From Pseudomonas helvetica (lineage in GTDB: Bacteria > Pseudomonadota > Gammaproteobacteria > Pseudomonadales > Pseudomonadaceae): a stretch of DNA of 64,000 nucleotides. Below are positions 28,905 to 37,040 of the stretch, one piece after another. The notes under the pieces were generated by a model. It was not told where the DNA came from and made no database searches. It worked only from the letters and a program-made list of their open reading frames with translations. Made by a program: the position numbers and the translations under genes. How positions within the stretch are numbered: the first letter of the stretch is position 1; the number at the start of each line of letters is the position of its first letter. The stretch lies in NCBI RefSeq assembly GCF_039908645.1, contig NZ_CP150917.1, forward strand, positions 3,607,501 through 3,671,500, in the 5' to 3' direction.

Positions 28905-30152
28905 TCAGTGTGCCTTGTGCTCAACGGGAGCATCTGCCTTCAATTGCTCGATCTGGCCGATCAACAGATCAGCCGGTTGACCGCCCCAGGCCTGACGCAA
29001 ATAGCTGATCAGGTCCGTCATTTGTTGATTGCTCAACTTGTCGGCGAAACCCGGCATCGGTTGCATGCGCTCAAAGCCGGCAAATTTTTGCTCGCCAATT
29101 CCGTCTTCAATCACCCGCAACAGGTTGCGTGGATCTTCCAGGCGCAACGTGGTGTTGCCTTGCATCGCCACCGCGATGTGCGGCTTGCCCTCGCCGTTGA
29201 CGCCATGGCAACCGGCGCAAACGTTCAGGTAATCCTGACGGCCGCGCCGGGCGCTTTCGGTCATTTTGTCCAACGGCACTTCGCTCAACACCCGCGCTTG
29301 CGGTGGCGGGTCGCCGAGCAGGAAAATCGCCATGGACGCCAGATCCGGCTCATTGAGGTTCTGGGTGCTGTTATGAAACACCGGGAACATCTCGTTGAAC
29401 ATCGTACCTTGAGCGCTCATGCCGTGCTTGAGGAAAGAACTCAGGTCCTGATGCGTCCAGCCGCGTGCCGCCAGATCATTGGCGAGCAAGCTCGGCGCCA
29501 GATAGCCATTGAGCAGGCCGCCGGTCAAGCGTTTGTCTTGTTGCATCGCGCCGGGCAAACCACGCGGCGTGTGGCATTCGCCACAGTGACCGAGTACGTC
29601 GACCAGGTACTGGCCGCGTTTCCAGTCTTCACTTTTGCCTTCAGCCGGCGTCAGTTTCACGTCCTTGCCGTAGAGCATGTTCCAGCCCATCAACCCCAGA
29701 CGCACGTTGAACGGAAAGCTCAGGCGGGTGACCGGTGCAGCACGGTTGATCGGCGCGACTGTCTGCAGGTACGCGTGGATGGCGTCGGAGTCTTCACGCG
29801 GCATCAGGTGATACGAGGTGTATGGCATCGCCGGGTACAGGTTGGCGCCGTCACGACGCTTGCCTTCGGTCAGCGCAGCGAAGAATTCGTCATCGCTGTA
29901 CTGGCCGATCCCGTGGTCTTTGTCCGGGGTGATATTGGTGCCATAAATGGTGCCGAACGGTGACACGATCGGCAGGCCGCCCGCGTAAGGCGCGCCACCG
30001 GGTGCGGTGTGGCAAGCCATGCAGTCCGCCGCCCGCGCCAGGTATTCACCGCGCTTGATCTGCTGCTGATCGGCTGCCTGGGCCTGCTGGATCGCCATCA
30101 GCGAAACGGCCAGGCCAACCGCCGTGCCAAGACTGGAAAGTAGTCGCTTCAT
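28905..30152 (-). CDS. Triheme cytochrome c subunit of the molybdenum hydroxylase
   Basis: A 415-residue periplasmic cytochrome with signal peptide (cleavage after QQAQA) and three haem c sites: DCMACH (44-48), HCGECH and VCAGCH. This matches the cytochrome subunit of membrane-linked alcohol, gluconate and aldehyde dehydrogenases. It should take electrons from the 2Fe-2S subunit and pass them to the respiratory chain. The ATG at 30152 has a strong aggagg 5 bases upstream; the longer in-frame ORF runs back into the neighbouring gene. It starts 2 bp after the 2Fe-2S gene stop. Confidence 0.93.
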   Translation of the reverse strand: MKRLLSSLGTAVGLAVSLMAIQQAQAADQQQIKRGEYLARAADCMACHTAPGGAPYAGGLPIVSPFGTIYGTNITPDKDHGIGQYSDDEFFAALTEGKRRDGANLYPAMPYTSYHLMPREDSDAIHAYLQTVAPINRAAPVTRLSFPFNVRLGLMGWNMLYGKDVKLTPAEGKSEDWKRGQYLVDVLGHCGECHTPRGLPGAMQQDKRLTGGLLNGYLAPSLLANDLAARGWTHQDLSSFLKHGMSAQGTMFNEMFPVFHNSTQNLNEPDLASMAIFLLGDPPPQARVLSEVPLDKMTESARRGRQDYLNVCAGCHGVNGEGKPHIAVAMQGNTTLRLEDPRNLLRVIEDGIGEQKFAGFERMQPMPGFADKLSNQQMTDLISYLRQAWGGQPADLLIGQIEQLKADAPVEHKAH

Positions 30153-30154
30153 GC

Positions 30155-30694
30155 TCAACCCTCCTTGACCAGGCCGAGATCGGTCAACACGTGGCGCGTG
30201 GCGCTGTAATAGCGCACGTAGCCGGTGCAGCGGCAAATGTGGTTGCCGAGGCTGTCTTCGATAACTGCTTCCAGTTGGCTTTTGCTGATCGGCTGACGCT
30301 GGAGTTTTTCCACCAGTACGGTCGCGGCGTTGACGAAGCCCGGGGCGCAATAGCTGCACTGGAAGGCGAATTCGTCGACGAAGCGTTGCTGGATCGGGTT
30401 CAGCTCAGTGACCTTGCCACTTTCATCGCGGCGCGCATGGCCTTCGATGGTGCGGACTTTCTTGCCCTCGAAGTAATGCGCGCCGGTAATGCAGGTGCGT
30501 ACTTCTTCGCTGGTGCCGTCGGGGTTGTCGACAATTACCACGCAGGCGTGACAAATGCCCTGGCCGCAGCCCAGGCGCGAGCCGGTGAGGTTTCGGTATT
30601 CGTGCAGGTAGTCGATCATCGGCAGATCATCAGGGACCTCGACGGGACCGACGGATTGACCATTGAGGGTCATTTGAAGCGGACGGTTAGCCAT
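30155..30694 (-). CDS. (2Fe-2S)-binding subunit of the molybdenum hydroxylase
   Basis: A 179-residue subunit with both cluster sites of the xanthine oxidase family. Plant-type site: Cys43, Cys48, Cys51 and Cys68 (LGCGQGICHACVV...RTCIT). Second site: Cys113, Cys116, Cys154 and Cys156 (FQCSYC...HICRCTGY). It carries electrons from the molybdenum site to the cytochrome. The start at 30694 has aaggagg and overlaps the large-subunit stop by 8 bp, so the two are translationally coupled. Close to isoquinoline 1-oxidoreductase alpha and NicA-type small subunits. Confidence 0.94.
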   Translation of the reverse strand: MANRPLQMTLNGQSVGPVEVPDDLPMIDYLHEYRNLTGSRLGCGQGICHACVVIVDNPDGTSEEVRTCITGAHYFEGKKVRTIEGHARRDESGKVTELNPIQQRFVDEFAFQCSYCAPGFVNAATVLVEKLQRQPISKSQLEAVIEDSLGNHICRCTGYVRYYSATRHVLTDLGLVKEG

Positions 30695-33518
30695 TGAGGG
30701 CCTCCTTGATGCGTGCTGGAGTGATAGGCAGGTCACGGACCCGTTTGCCGATTGCATGGGCCACGGCGTTGGCGATGGCGCCCACCACCGGAATCATCAC
30801 CACTTCGGCGATGCCCTTGGACGGGTCGCTCGGCGACAATGGCGGGAGGATTTCCGAAGTCTGCGTCCAGACCGCGACGTCCTTGGCACGCGGCAAACGG
30901 TAACGGTTGAAGTTCCAGTCACCCTCCCCCGGTCCACCTTCGTACAGCGGCATTTCTTCCAGCAGCGCGTGGCCGATGCCCATGGCAATCCCGCCCTCGA
31001 GCTGGCCCTTGACCAGTTCTGGCACCAGCACCCGGCCACATTCAAGCCAGGAGTGATGGTTGAGGACTTTCACCTCGCCCGAACCCTTGTTCACTTTCAG
31101 TTCAACCAGCGTCGCCACGGGGCTGTAATAGGTCACCGCCGCGTTGTTCAACTGGGTCGCCGGGTAGGCAATGTTCTGCCGATCCAGCAGGTGGAAACCG
31201 GCGCTGTTCATCTGCGCCTTGATCGCGTTCGGCGCACCGTCGCCATACTTCACGGCGAGACCGTCGAGCGGTAGACGCTCGCGCACGCCATTGATGCTGT
31301 ACTCCGCCTCGGCCCAGCTCCAGCGGTTGAAACCGTGCACCGTCGCGCCAGTCACCAGACCGCGCTCATGGGCACGTTTGGCCAGCACCGCAAATGGCAG
31401 CGGTTCCATGCCGTTGGCGGTCAGTTTACCGTCCACCCAATGCGCGTCTTCGCGGCGCAGCACATACGGGTTGGCCTGACCACCGAACGGCCCCTGACGC
31501 CAGATTTCGACGGCGGCCGGCCATAGACCGTGATTGAACAACACACGCGCCGCTTCACGGGTCGCATGGCTGAAGTAATAGGCGGAGTTGGTTGCCGACG
31601 ACGCCGAGGCAATTTTGCCGACCCAACGCGGATTGCGCAGCATGGCGTCCTGCTCGGCCTGACTCATGAGGTACGGGTTGCCGCTGCTGCTCAGTTGCAG
31701 CTCTTTCCATTCGGTTTCGCCGGTCTTCACTTCACTGGCCGGGTTGCCGAGGAAATCGGCGACCACCAAAGCCTGGGAAGTGGACATGCCGGTGCCAATC
31801 TCGATGCCGATGTGGCGCAGCGTGATATGCCCGTCAGCGCTGAATTCGATACTGGCCATCGGTGCTTCGGAACCGGTGCCGAAGTCTTTCTGGCAAATGG
31901 CGAAGCCGATGCCGTACCAGTTGTCCGGGTCCTTGGCGTCCTCTTGTTTTTTCAACGCGTGACGGTTTTTCCAGAGCTCGTTGCCAGCCGCCTTTTCGAG
32001 AATTTCATGCAGGCGCAACGCACCGGCCGGCACTGCGCCCTGGGTGTTTTTCATCCCGGACAGCAGCACGTTTTTCTTGCGCAGATCGATGGCATCAATG
32101 CCCAGCCGATCAGCAATTTCGTCCACCATCATTTCGGTGGCGGCCATGCTTTGCAGGGTGCCGTAGCCCCGCATGGAGCCGGCTTCAACACCACGTGAAT
32201 GGTACGCGGTCACTTGCAGGTCGTTCTGCGGCATGTAGTAAATCGACTGTGCGGCTGTCGCACCAACCGCCGCCACCGAAGGGCTGTAGTTGATCCGCCC
32301 ACCACCGTCGACGCTCATGTCCGCGCGGAAAATCTTGAAGCTGTGATCCTGTTTGTCGACGGCCAACTGGTAGCGAATGTCGAACGGATGACGCTTGATA
32401 CCGCTCTGGAACTGCTCGTAACGGTCGTTGGCCAGACGCACCGGCACACCGCCGCCATACAACGCCGCCAGCGCCGCGTAGTAGACAAAGATGTTGTGGT
32501 CTTTGGAGCCGTAGCCGACGGTGTAGCCAGGGTGCATGTTCAGCGTGCTCAAGCCGAAACGCGACGGCGCAATCATCTTCGCGGTTTCAGTTGCAGCCTC
32601 CAGCGGGCACTGGGTCGCGACGACAAAATGCAGGGTCTTGGTCGTCGGGTCGTACCAGCCATTGCCGTTGTCGGGTTCCATTGCAGCCGGTTCAATCGAC
32701 GGCGTCTTGTAGCGCTCGTCGAAAACCATCCAGCCTTCTGGCGGGGTTTCCAATTGCTGTTTCATGCGATCGGCATAAAACAGACCGCGCTCGGTCAGGT
32801 TGCCATGCAGGTTCGGCTGGGCGTTCCACACCGGACGCCGTTCGCGAATCATCGGGAACAGGATCGAGTCCTTCAGGCTGGCGAATTCATCTTCATCTGC
32901 CGAGGTCGCCCCACCGACCCGCACGTAACGGAAACTGCCATAAGGATCGCGCGTGTAAAACGGCGCCTTGGCGCCGTAGCGGATCGCTTTGTCGTTGAAC
33001 TTGAGCATGTTCTTGGCCTGGCGGAAACGCTCGAAGTCGTTCCAGATCAGGATCGCTACCGGGTGGCCGATGAACATCGGCACCTTGCCGGTTGGCAGCA
33101 GCGGATCGGGCGCGTGGTCTTCAGGGAAAACGATGCCGTCCTTGTCCAGGTCTTCAGCCGTGACGATGCGATCAGGCTGCAATTCGGCCCCCAGCAACGA
33201 CAGGTCGAAACCGTCATAAATGCGGTCGGCGCGAATGGTTTTGAGCAGCATCGCGTGGCCTTGTTGCTGCGGCCAGCCCGGCATGTCCTTGGCGCGGATG
33301 TCGCGGGCAAATACCTTGCTGCCGCACACCTTGGACAATGAGTCGTTGCGCATGCGGGCCTTGCCGTTGTTGCCGAGCCATTGCTCGGACGGCACGGTCA
33401 CGCTGTTTTCCATCAAGGCAGCCAATGCCTGGGAGCTGAGCGGGGTCAGCGTCACGCTGACGCCAGCGATCAACCCGCCCTGTAGAAAGGAGCGCCGGGA
33501 TATATCACGGTTGGACAT
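30687..33518 (-). CDS. Molybdenum hydroxylase large subunit (IorB-like), Tat-exported
   Basis: A 943-residue molybdopterin-binding subunit of the xanthine dehydrogenase family. A Tat signal opens it (ISRRSFLQGGLIAGVSVTL), so the complex is assembled in the cytoplasm and exported to the periplasm. Moco-binding features include RGYGTLQSMAATEMMVDE, GIEIGTGMSTSQALVVADFLG and a C-terminal GIAEVVMIPVVGAIANAV with the likely catalytic Glu. It is first in a four-gene operon (large, 2Fe-2S, cytochrome, XdhC). The substrate is probably an aldehyde or N-heterocycle but cannot be read from sequence. Confidence 0.92.
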   Translation of the reverse strand: MSNRDISRRSFLQGGLIAGVSVTLTPLSSQALAALMENSVTVPSEQWLGNNGKARMRNDSLSKVCGSKVFARDIRAKDMPGWPQQQGHAMLLKTIRADRIYDGFDLSLLGAELQPDRIVTAEDLDKDGIVFPEDHAPDPLLPTGKVPMFIGHPVAILIWNDFERFRQAKNMLKFNDKAIRYGAKAPFYTRDPYGSFRYVRVGGATSADEDEFASLKDSILFPMIRERRPVWNAQPNLHGNLTERGLFYADRMKQQLETPPEGWMVFDERYKTPSIEPAAMEPDNGNGWYDPTTKTLHFVVATQCPLEAATETAKMIAPSRFGLSTLNMHPGYTVGYGSKDHNIFVYYAALAALYGGGVPVRLANDRYEQFQSGIKRHPFDIRYQLAVDKQDHSFKIFRADMSVDGGGRINYSPSVAAVGATAAQSIYYMPQNDLQVTAYHSRGVEAGSMRGYGTLQSMAATEMMVDEIADRLGIDAIDLRKKNVLLSGMKNTQGAVPAGALRLHEILEKAAGNELWKNRHALKKQEDAKDPDNWYGIGFAICQKDFGTGSEAPMASIEFSADGHITLRHIGIEIGTGMSTSQALVVADFLGNPASEVKTGETEWKELQLSSSGNPYLMSQAEQDAMLRNPRWVGKIASASSATNSAYYFSHATREAARVLFNHGLWPAAVEIWRQGPFGGQANPYVLRREDAHWVDGKLTANGMEPLPFAVLAKRAHERGLVTGATVHGFNRWSWAEAEYSINGVRERLPLDGLAVKYGDGAPNAIKAQMNSAGFHLLDRQNIAYPATQLNNAAVTYYSPVATLVELKVNKGSGEVKVLNHHSWLECGRVLVPELVKGQLEGGIAMGIGHALLEEMPLYEGGPGEGDWNFNRYRLPRAKDVAVWTQTSEILPPLSPSDPSKGIAEVVMIPVVGAIANAVAHAIGKRVRDLPITPARIKEALNG

Positions 33519-33877
33519 GGATCATCCTCTGGACGGTTATGAATTCCGCCCATATCGTTATGGTGTACAGGGAAAACCTCAGGAGCCCTTCCTCGCAATG
33601 CGAAGGGCTGAAAAGCCGAAAAGCTGACCTATTGGTTAACTTTATAGAATTTGTCAGGCCTCGGCAAAAGTAATCTATGCAGACTCATTGGAGAGCCTGT
33701 CGACGAATGGACAATATTGAGGACGAAAAAAAGCCCGCATGCGGGCGGGCTTGAAGGGGATATCACAAAGGAGTCAGGTCAATTTAGGCCGGTCGGAGTG
33801 AAGACTTCGTGAAAGGGTTGTCATGGTTACGGAAATATCACCGCCCCCCACGCAAGCCAGCGCCTTATCAACGCCCC
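33519..33877. other. Intergenic region upstream of the molybdenum hydroxylase operon
   Basis: 359 bp without a gene. It should hold the operon promoter on the minus strand and contains one hairpin at 33726-33752. I see no recognisable operator. Confidence 0.6.
33726..33752 (-). terminator. Terminator
   Basis: gcccgcatgcgggc hairpin followed on the minus strand by seven T; it probably ends the transcript of the small membrane-protein gene at 33878-34156. Confidence 0.75.
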
Positions 33878-34156
33878 TCACACTCCCTCACTGTGTCTTT
33901 TTCGTCTCGCCCCTTTACTCCATTTTTTACTGACCGACTTGCGAATGGGTTCAAGAAGAAAGAACAGTACATAGCCCGAGAGGACGAGCGCGAGATCGAT
34001 CCATGATTCAGCAATGGGGCCTACGAAGTATTCAATGCAGTATTTAGCAACGAACAGCAACGCAATGCCGCCAAGCACCATCAATATGAGCACTGCAAAA
34101 TCTGAAAGCCTTTCCTTCAACTGGGTATATCTCCTGACTCTGTGCGGCAACCTCAT
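33878..34156 (-). CDS. Small membrane protein
   Basis: A 92-residue protein with two predicted helices (FAVLILMVLGGIALLFVAKY and IDLALVLSGYVLFFLLEPI) and a strongly basic tail (KKWSKGARRKRH), consistent with an inner-membrane protein with cytoplasmic ends. I chose the start at 34156 (agg 9 bases upstream); an in-frame extension of 35 codons has mixed composition. Function unknown. Confidence 0.6.
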   Translation of the reverse strand: MRLPHRVRRYTQLKERLSDFAVLILMVLGGIALLFVAKYCIEYFVGPIAESWIDLALVLSGYVLFFLLEPIRKSVSKKWSKGARRKRHSEGV

Positions 34157-34253
34157 GTGAGACGCCTGGAAATCTCCATTGCTCCGGGAAATCTGCAATG
34201 ACGCCGCAGAGCCATACTGGCAGTCCTGAGCAAGCTGTAATGGCGACCCGCAC

Positions 34254-34484
34254 TTATTCAAGGTGAATTCGATGAGACTTCACTTCACTTGCGTAGAGGG
34301 CCAGCCGTTCTTCGGCGGTCTCCAACACCTGACACGTCTTCAGCAATGACTGGGCATCGACCTCGTTACCGGTCTGTCTCAGCCGCTCGGCAATGGCTTT
34401 GAGCTCCACCGCCGACCATCGCAAATCAGACGCAAGGTTCTGGAAGTCGCTGCGCAGTTCGTGCTCGGGTTTGTTGAGTAACAT
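34254..34484 (-). CDS. Small helical hypothetical protein
   Basis: A 76-residue, almost wholly helical, charged protein (MLLNKPEHELRSDFQNLASD...). The start at 34484 follows a cggaggg ribosome site. No family recognised. The upstream in-frame codons (to 34547) are not preceded by a ribosome site. Confidence 0.62.
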   Translation of the reverse strand: MLLNKPEHELRSDFQNLASDLRWSAVELKAIAERLRQTGNEVDAQSLLKTCQVLETAEERLALYASEVKSHRIHLE

Positions 34485-34682
34485 GGCAATTCCCTCCGCG
34501 TCACGGCATCTCTCGATGCGACGCTCTGAAAATCGTTTCCACTGCAAAAGACTTGATAACCCTCTTGTGCACTGGATGCAACTCCCAGATTTACCACCTC
34601 GCTTGCACGACGAATCAAGCCTGCCGCCAGATCATTCGGTACAAGTCCAATCGTCGGACTGCGGCTTGACCTGATCGTTGTC

Positions 34683-34925
34683 TCAGCCTGCGAACGCTCT
34701 ACGCCCGGCTTTCAACTCAGTACGCAGTTCGCCGATAAAATTGGCGATCTCCCGGACACTGGTCAGCGTCGATGTCGACACGCCAGTGATCAGCAGTGCA
34801 ACACGTCCGGATTCGGGATCGACAATCGTGACCCTCAACGATCCGTCGGGATTCACCGTGCAGGTGCACGAGAGTGGATAGAAACCGGACTCCACAATCT
34901 GGCAAAGCTGAAGAAGAGGAAACAT
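34683..34925 (-). CDS. DUF1652-family protein
   Basis: An 80-residue protein matching the DUF1652 pattern of pseudomonads: LCQIVESGFYPLSCTCTV, then NPDGSLRVTIVDPESGRV, then IANFIGELRTELKAGRRAFA. These are small soluble proteins, often in several copies per genome; function is unknown. It stands alone before the carbonic anhydrase gene on the opposite strand. Confidence 0.75.
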   Translation of the reverse strand: MFPLLQLCQIVESGFYPLSCTCTVNPDGSLRVTIVDPESGRVALLITGVSTSTLTSVREIANFIGELRTELKAGRRAFAG

Positions 34926-35170
34926 GGCATTCCGTCCATGGGGAGATAGTGTGCGGGAGTGTTACCTAAGCTTTACAGGTTAGCCGACCCCGGCAAAAGC
35001 GAACGGATTAAGCTCAAAGTGTTAGGTATTTCGCACTTTGTAAACGTGCGCCCCCCCTGAAACGAGCCCCGGCAAACCATCTAGACTCCAACGCAGAAGT
35101 GCTGAAGTTTCCCGCAAGTATTAGCCCTTGATAGCGAGCCACTCCCACCCAAATACCGAGTACACAAATC

Positions 35171-35923
35171 ATGTGTGAATCCTGTGATTCAAGCTCCGCG
35201 CCGGAGGCAGACGGACGGCGTCGTTTTCTCCGGCTTGCAGGACTAGGCGCCAGCGCCCTGCTGCTTGCCGGTGTGCTGCCTGACAGCATCGCCCAGGCCG
35301 CCGAGAAAAAGGCTTCGCCTCCAAAACCACAAAATGCGATCAGCCCCGACAAGGCCCTTCAACGACTGATAAACGGTAACAAGCGATATATCAACGGCAC
35401 CTCAAAGACGCACGACTTCAAGGCCGAGCGTGAAGCCTTGGTCACCGGCCAGAACCCGTTCGTAGCAGTATTGAGTTGTGCTGATTCGCGCATTGCCCCC
35501 GAGTACGCGTTCGACACGGCCCGTGGCGACGTTTTCGCGGTGCGTGTCGCGGGCAATTTCGTCACGGAGGAAGGCCTGGCAAGCCTGGAATACTCGGTCC
35601 TGGTGCTCGGCGCACCACTGATTCTGGTGCTGGGGCATGAAGACTGCGGCGCACTCAATGCCGGCATCAAGGCAACAAAGGACAATGCGGTTTTCCCCGG
35701 TCAAATCCAGAAACTGACTGACGCACTGAGGCCCTCTATCGAGAAGGTACTCAAGGATCCGGGAAATCTTCTCGAGAACGCGACCGTGCAAAACGTCAAA
35801 GACACGGTAAACAACCTCAAGAAAGCCTCACCTGTGCTGACTGAAGCGCTGAGCAAGGGCACATTGAAAGTTGTCGGGGGCATCTATCGCCTGGCCAGCG
35901 GCAAAGTGGATCTGATTGCCTGA
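35171..35923 (+). CDS. Beta-carbonic anhydrase with Tat-type signal
   Basis: A 250-residue beta-class carbonic anhydrase interconverting CO2 and bicarbonate. The zinc site is visible: Cys103 with Asp105 and Arg107 (LSCADSRIAP), His156 and Cys159 (GHEDCGA). The N-terminus carries GRRRFLRLAGLGASALLLAG, a twin-arginine signal ending near AQAA, so the enzyme is probably periplasmic. This is unusual compared with the cytosolic housekeeping enzyme. It stands alone; a terminator is not obvious. Confidence 0.9.
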   Translation: MCESCDSSSAPEADGRRRFLRLAGLGASALLLAGVLPDSIAQAAEKKASPPKPQNAISPDKALQRLINGNKRYINGTSKTHDFKAEREALVTGQNPFVAVLSCADSRIAPEYAFDTARGDVFAVRVAGNFVTEEGLASLEYSVLVLGAPLILVLGHEDCGALNAGIKATKDNAVFPGQIQKLTDALRPSIEKVLKDPGNLLENATVQNVKDTVNNLKKASPVLTEALSKGTLKVVGGIYRLASGKVDLIA

Positions 35924-35985
35924 TTCGCAAGATGCATCTCACCCAACGGTGAGATGCATGGCTTGTACTTGCTGGCGAGCGCCAC

Positions 35986-36162
35986 TTAGAGGGGCCTGGC
36001 TTTATCGTGCAGTGTTTCCAGCTCGCTCTCGACCGCGCTTTGAACATCCTTCCACTTTTTCGGATTATCTGGCTGGAGCTCGTCGCGGTCCTGCCGAGCT
36101 TCACCTGAGCGGCTTGGCTCAGCGGGTTTTTTAATACGTGGTGCTTGCGGATCGGTCCTCAT
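35986..36162 (-). CDS. Small hypothetical protein (58 aa)
   Basis: A 58-residue, very hydrophilic ORF (MRTDPQAPRIKKPAEPSRSG..., ending TLHDKARPL). The start at 36162 has a gaggtgag ribosome site 6 bases upstream. The N-terminal half is probably disordered and the C-terminal half helical. It is convergent with the carbonic anhydrase gene. Function unknown. Confidence 0.6.
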   Translation of the reverse strand: MRTDPQAPRIKKPAEPSRSGEARQDRDELQPDNPKKWKDVQSAVESELETLHDKARPL

Positions 36163-36263
36163 GGCTCACCTCTCGTACGCCCTGCAGTCGATACGTATTA
36201 GAAGTTTAGAAACGCCCCATGTTCAAAACCAGTACCAGCCAGCGGCAAATTTCAGGCAAAAAA

Positions 36264-36295
36264 AAGCCCAAGCAGCTGATGGACGCTTGGGGCTT
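36264..36295 (-). terminator. Terminator
   Basis: aagcccaagc ... gcttggggctt hairpin; on the minus strand it ends in eight T. It probably ends transcription of the lipoprotein gene at 36450-36878. Confidence 0.75.
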
Positions 36296-36449
36296 AAAAA
36301 TGCGTAAACCGTGGTAGGTGAACACGGGCGCGATAATAGCTCACCACTCGAGATGTAACAAGATATTTACATCTTTTTTCCACACAAAAATCACCTAAGC
36401 CCTTAAATAACCACATTTTTTTAAAGGTCGAAGCTCGTACATCGCTACT

Positions 36450-36878
36450 TCAGCGAGAGCTTGGCGCTATTGAAATGCCCTCGCTCGCATCACCGTAAAT
36501 TCGAAAATGCCTGACCTCTCCGGCATCCATGGTCGTTACCACCTCGCGTAAGGAAATGCCTAACGAACACAGGCCGTTACCCTTCAGGTCTTCTCCTGCG
36601 CCGACAAAGACTTCCCCGGGCTTGGTGAAAAACCTTGCTCCTTCACCAGGTCCCACTCGCGCAACAAAATCACCGTTCACATAAACACCGATGTAGCAGG
36701 CCGAACCCAGCAAACCGCCATCACGCGTCACAAAAATCGTTCCGCTGTTTCCCTCGATGGGTTGCTGAAACGCAAAAACCCGATCACTTGGAACCCGAGC
36801 GGCTTTTTCTGCTGGAACTGGAGAAGTCATGCACCCTGAAATGAATAAAAAGGCTGCAACTCCTATCAAAATCCGCAT
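36450..36878 (-). CDS. Putative lipoprotein
   Basis: A 142-residue lipoprotein precursor with signal MRILIGVAAFLFISGCMTSP (lipobox ISGC, Cys16). The mature domain is beta-rich (GTIFVTRDGGLLGSACYIGV, GDFVARVGPGEGARFFTKPG) and resembles small periplasmic proteins sometimes labelled DUF2846-like; I am not sure of the family. A gagggc ribosome site precedes the ATG. Confidence 0.72.
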   Translation of the reverse strand: MRILIGVAAFLFISGCMTSPVPAEKAARVPSDRVFAFQQPIEGNSGTIFVTRDGGLLGSACYIGVYVNGDFVARVGPGEGARFFTKPGEVFVGAGEDLKGNGLCSLGISLREVVTTMDAGEVRHFRIYGDASEGISIAPSSR

Positions 36879-37040
36879 GTTGAGCCCTCGTAAATCCAGG
36901 CCAAGGCTTTATCACCAGCGAGTGAACAGGATAGGTCCCGGGATCGGGATCCCATGGCTGAATGCATGACAATGAGTATAGATGTCAGGGATGAGAACCT
37001 GATCGATGGCCGTGGCTGGCCAGGGTTATTTCTACGCCGT

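Noticed and set aside
32199..33341. 380-codon plus-strand frame opposite the molybdenum hydroxylase large subunit
   Set aside because: No domain is recognisable and the minus strand encodes a complete Tat-exported enzyme.
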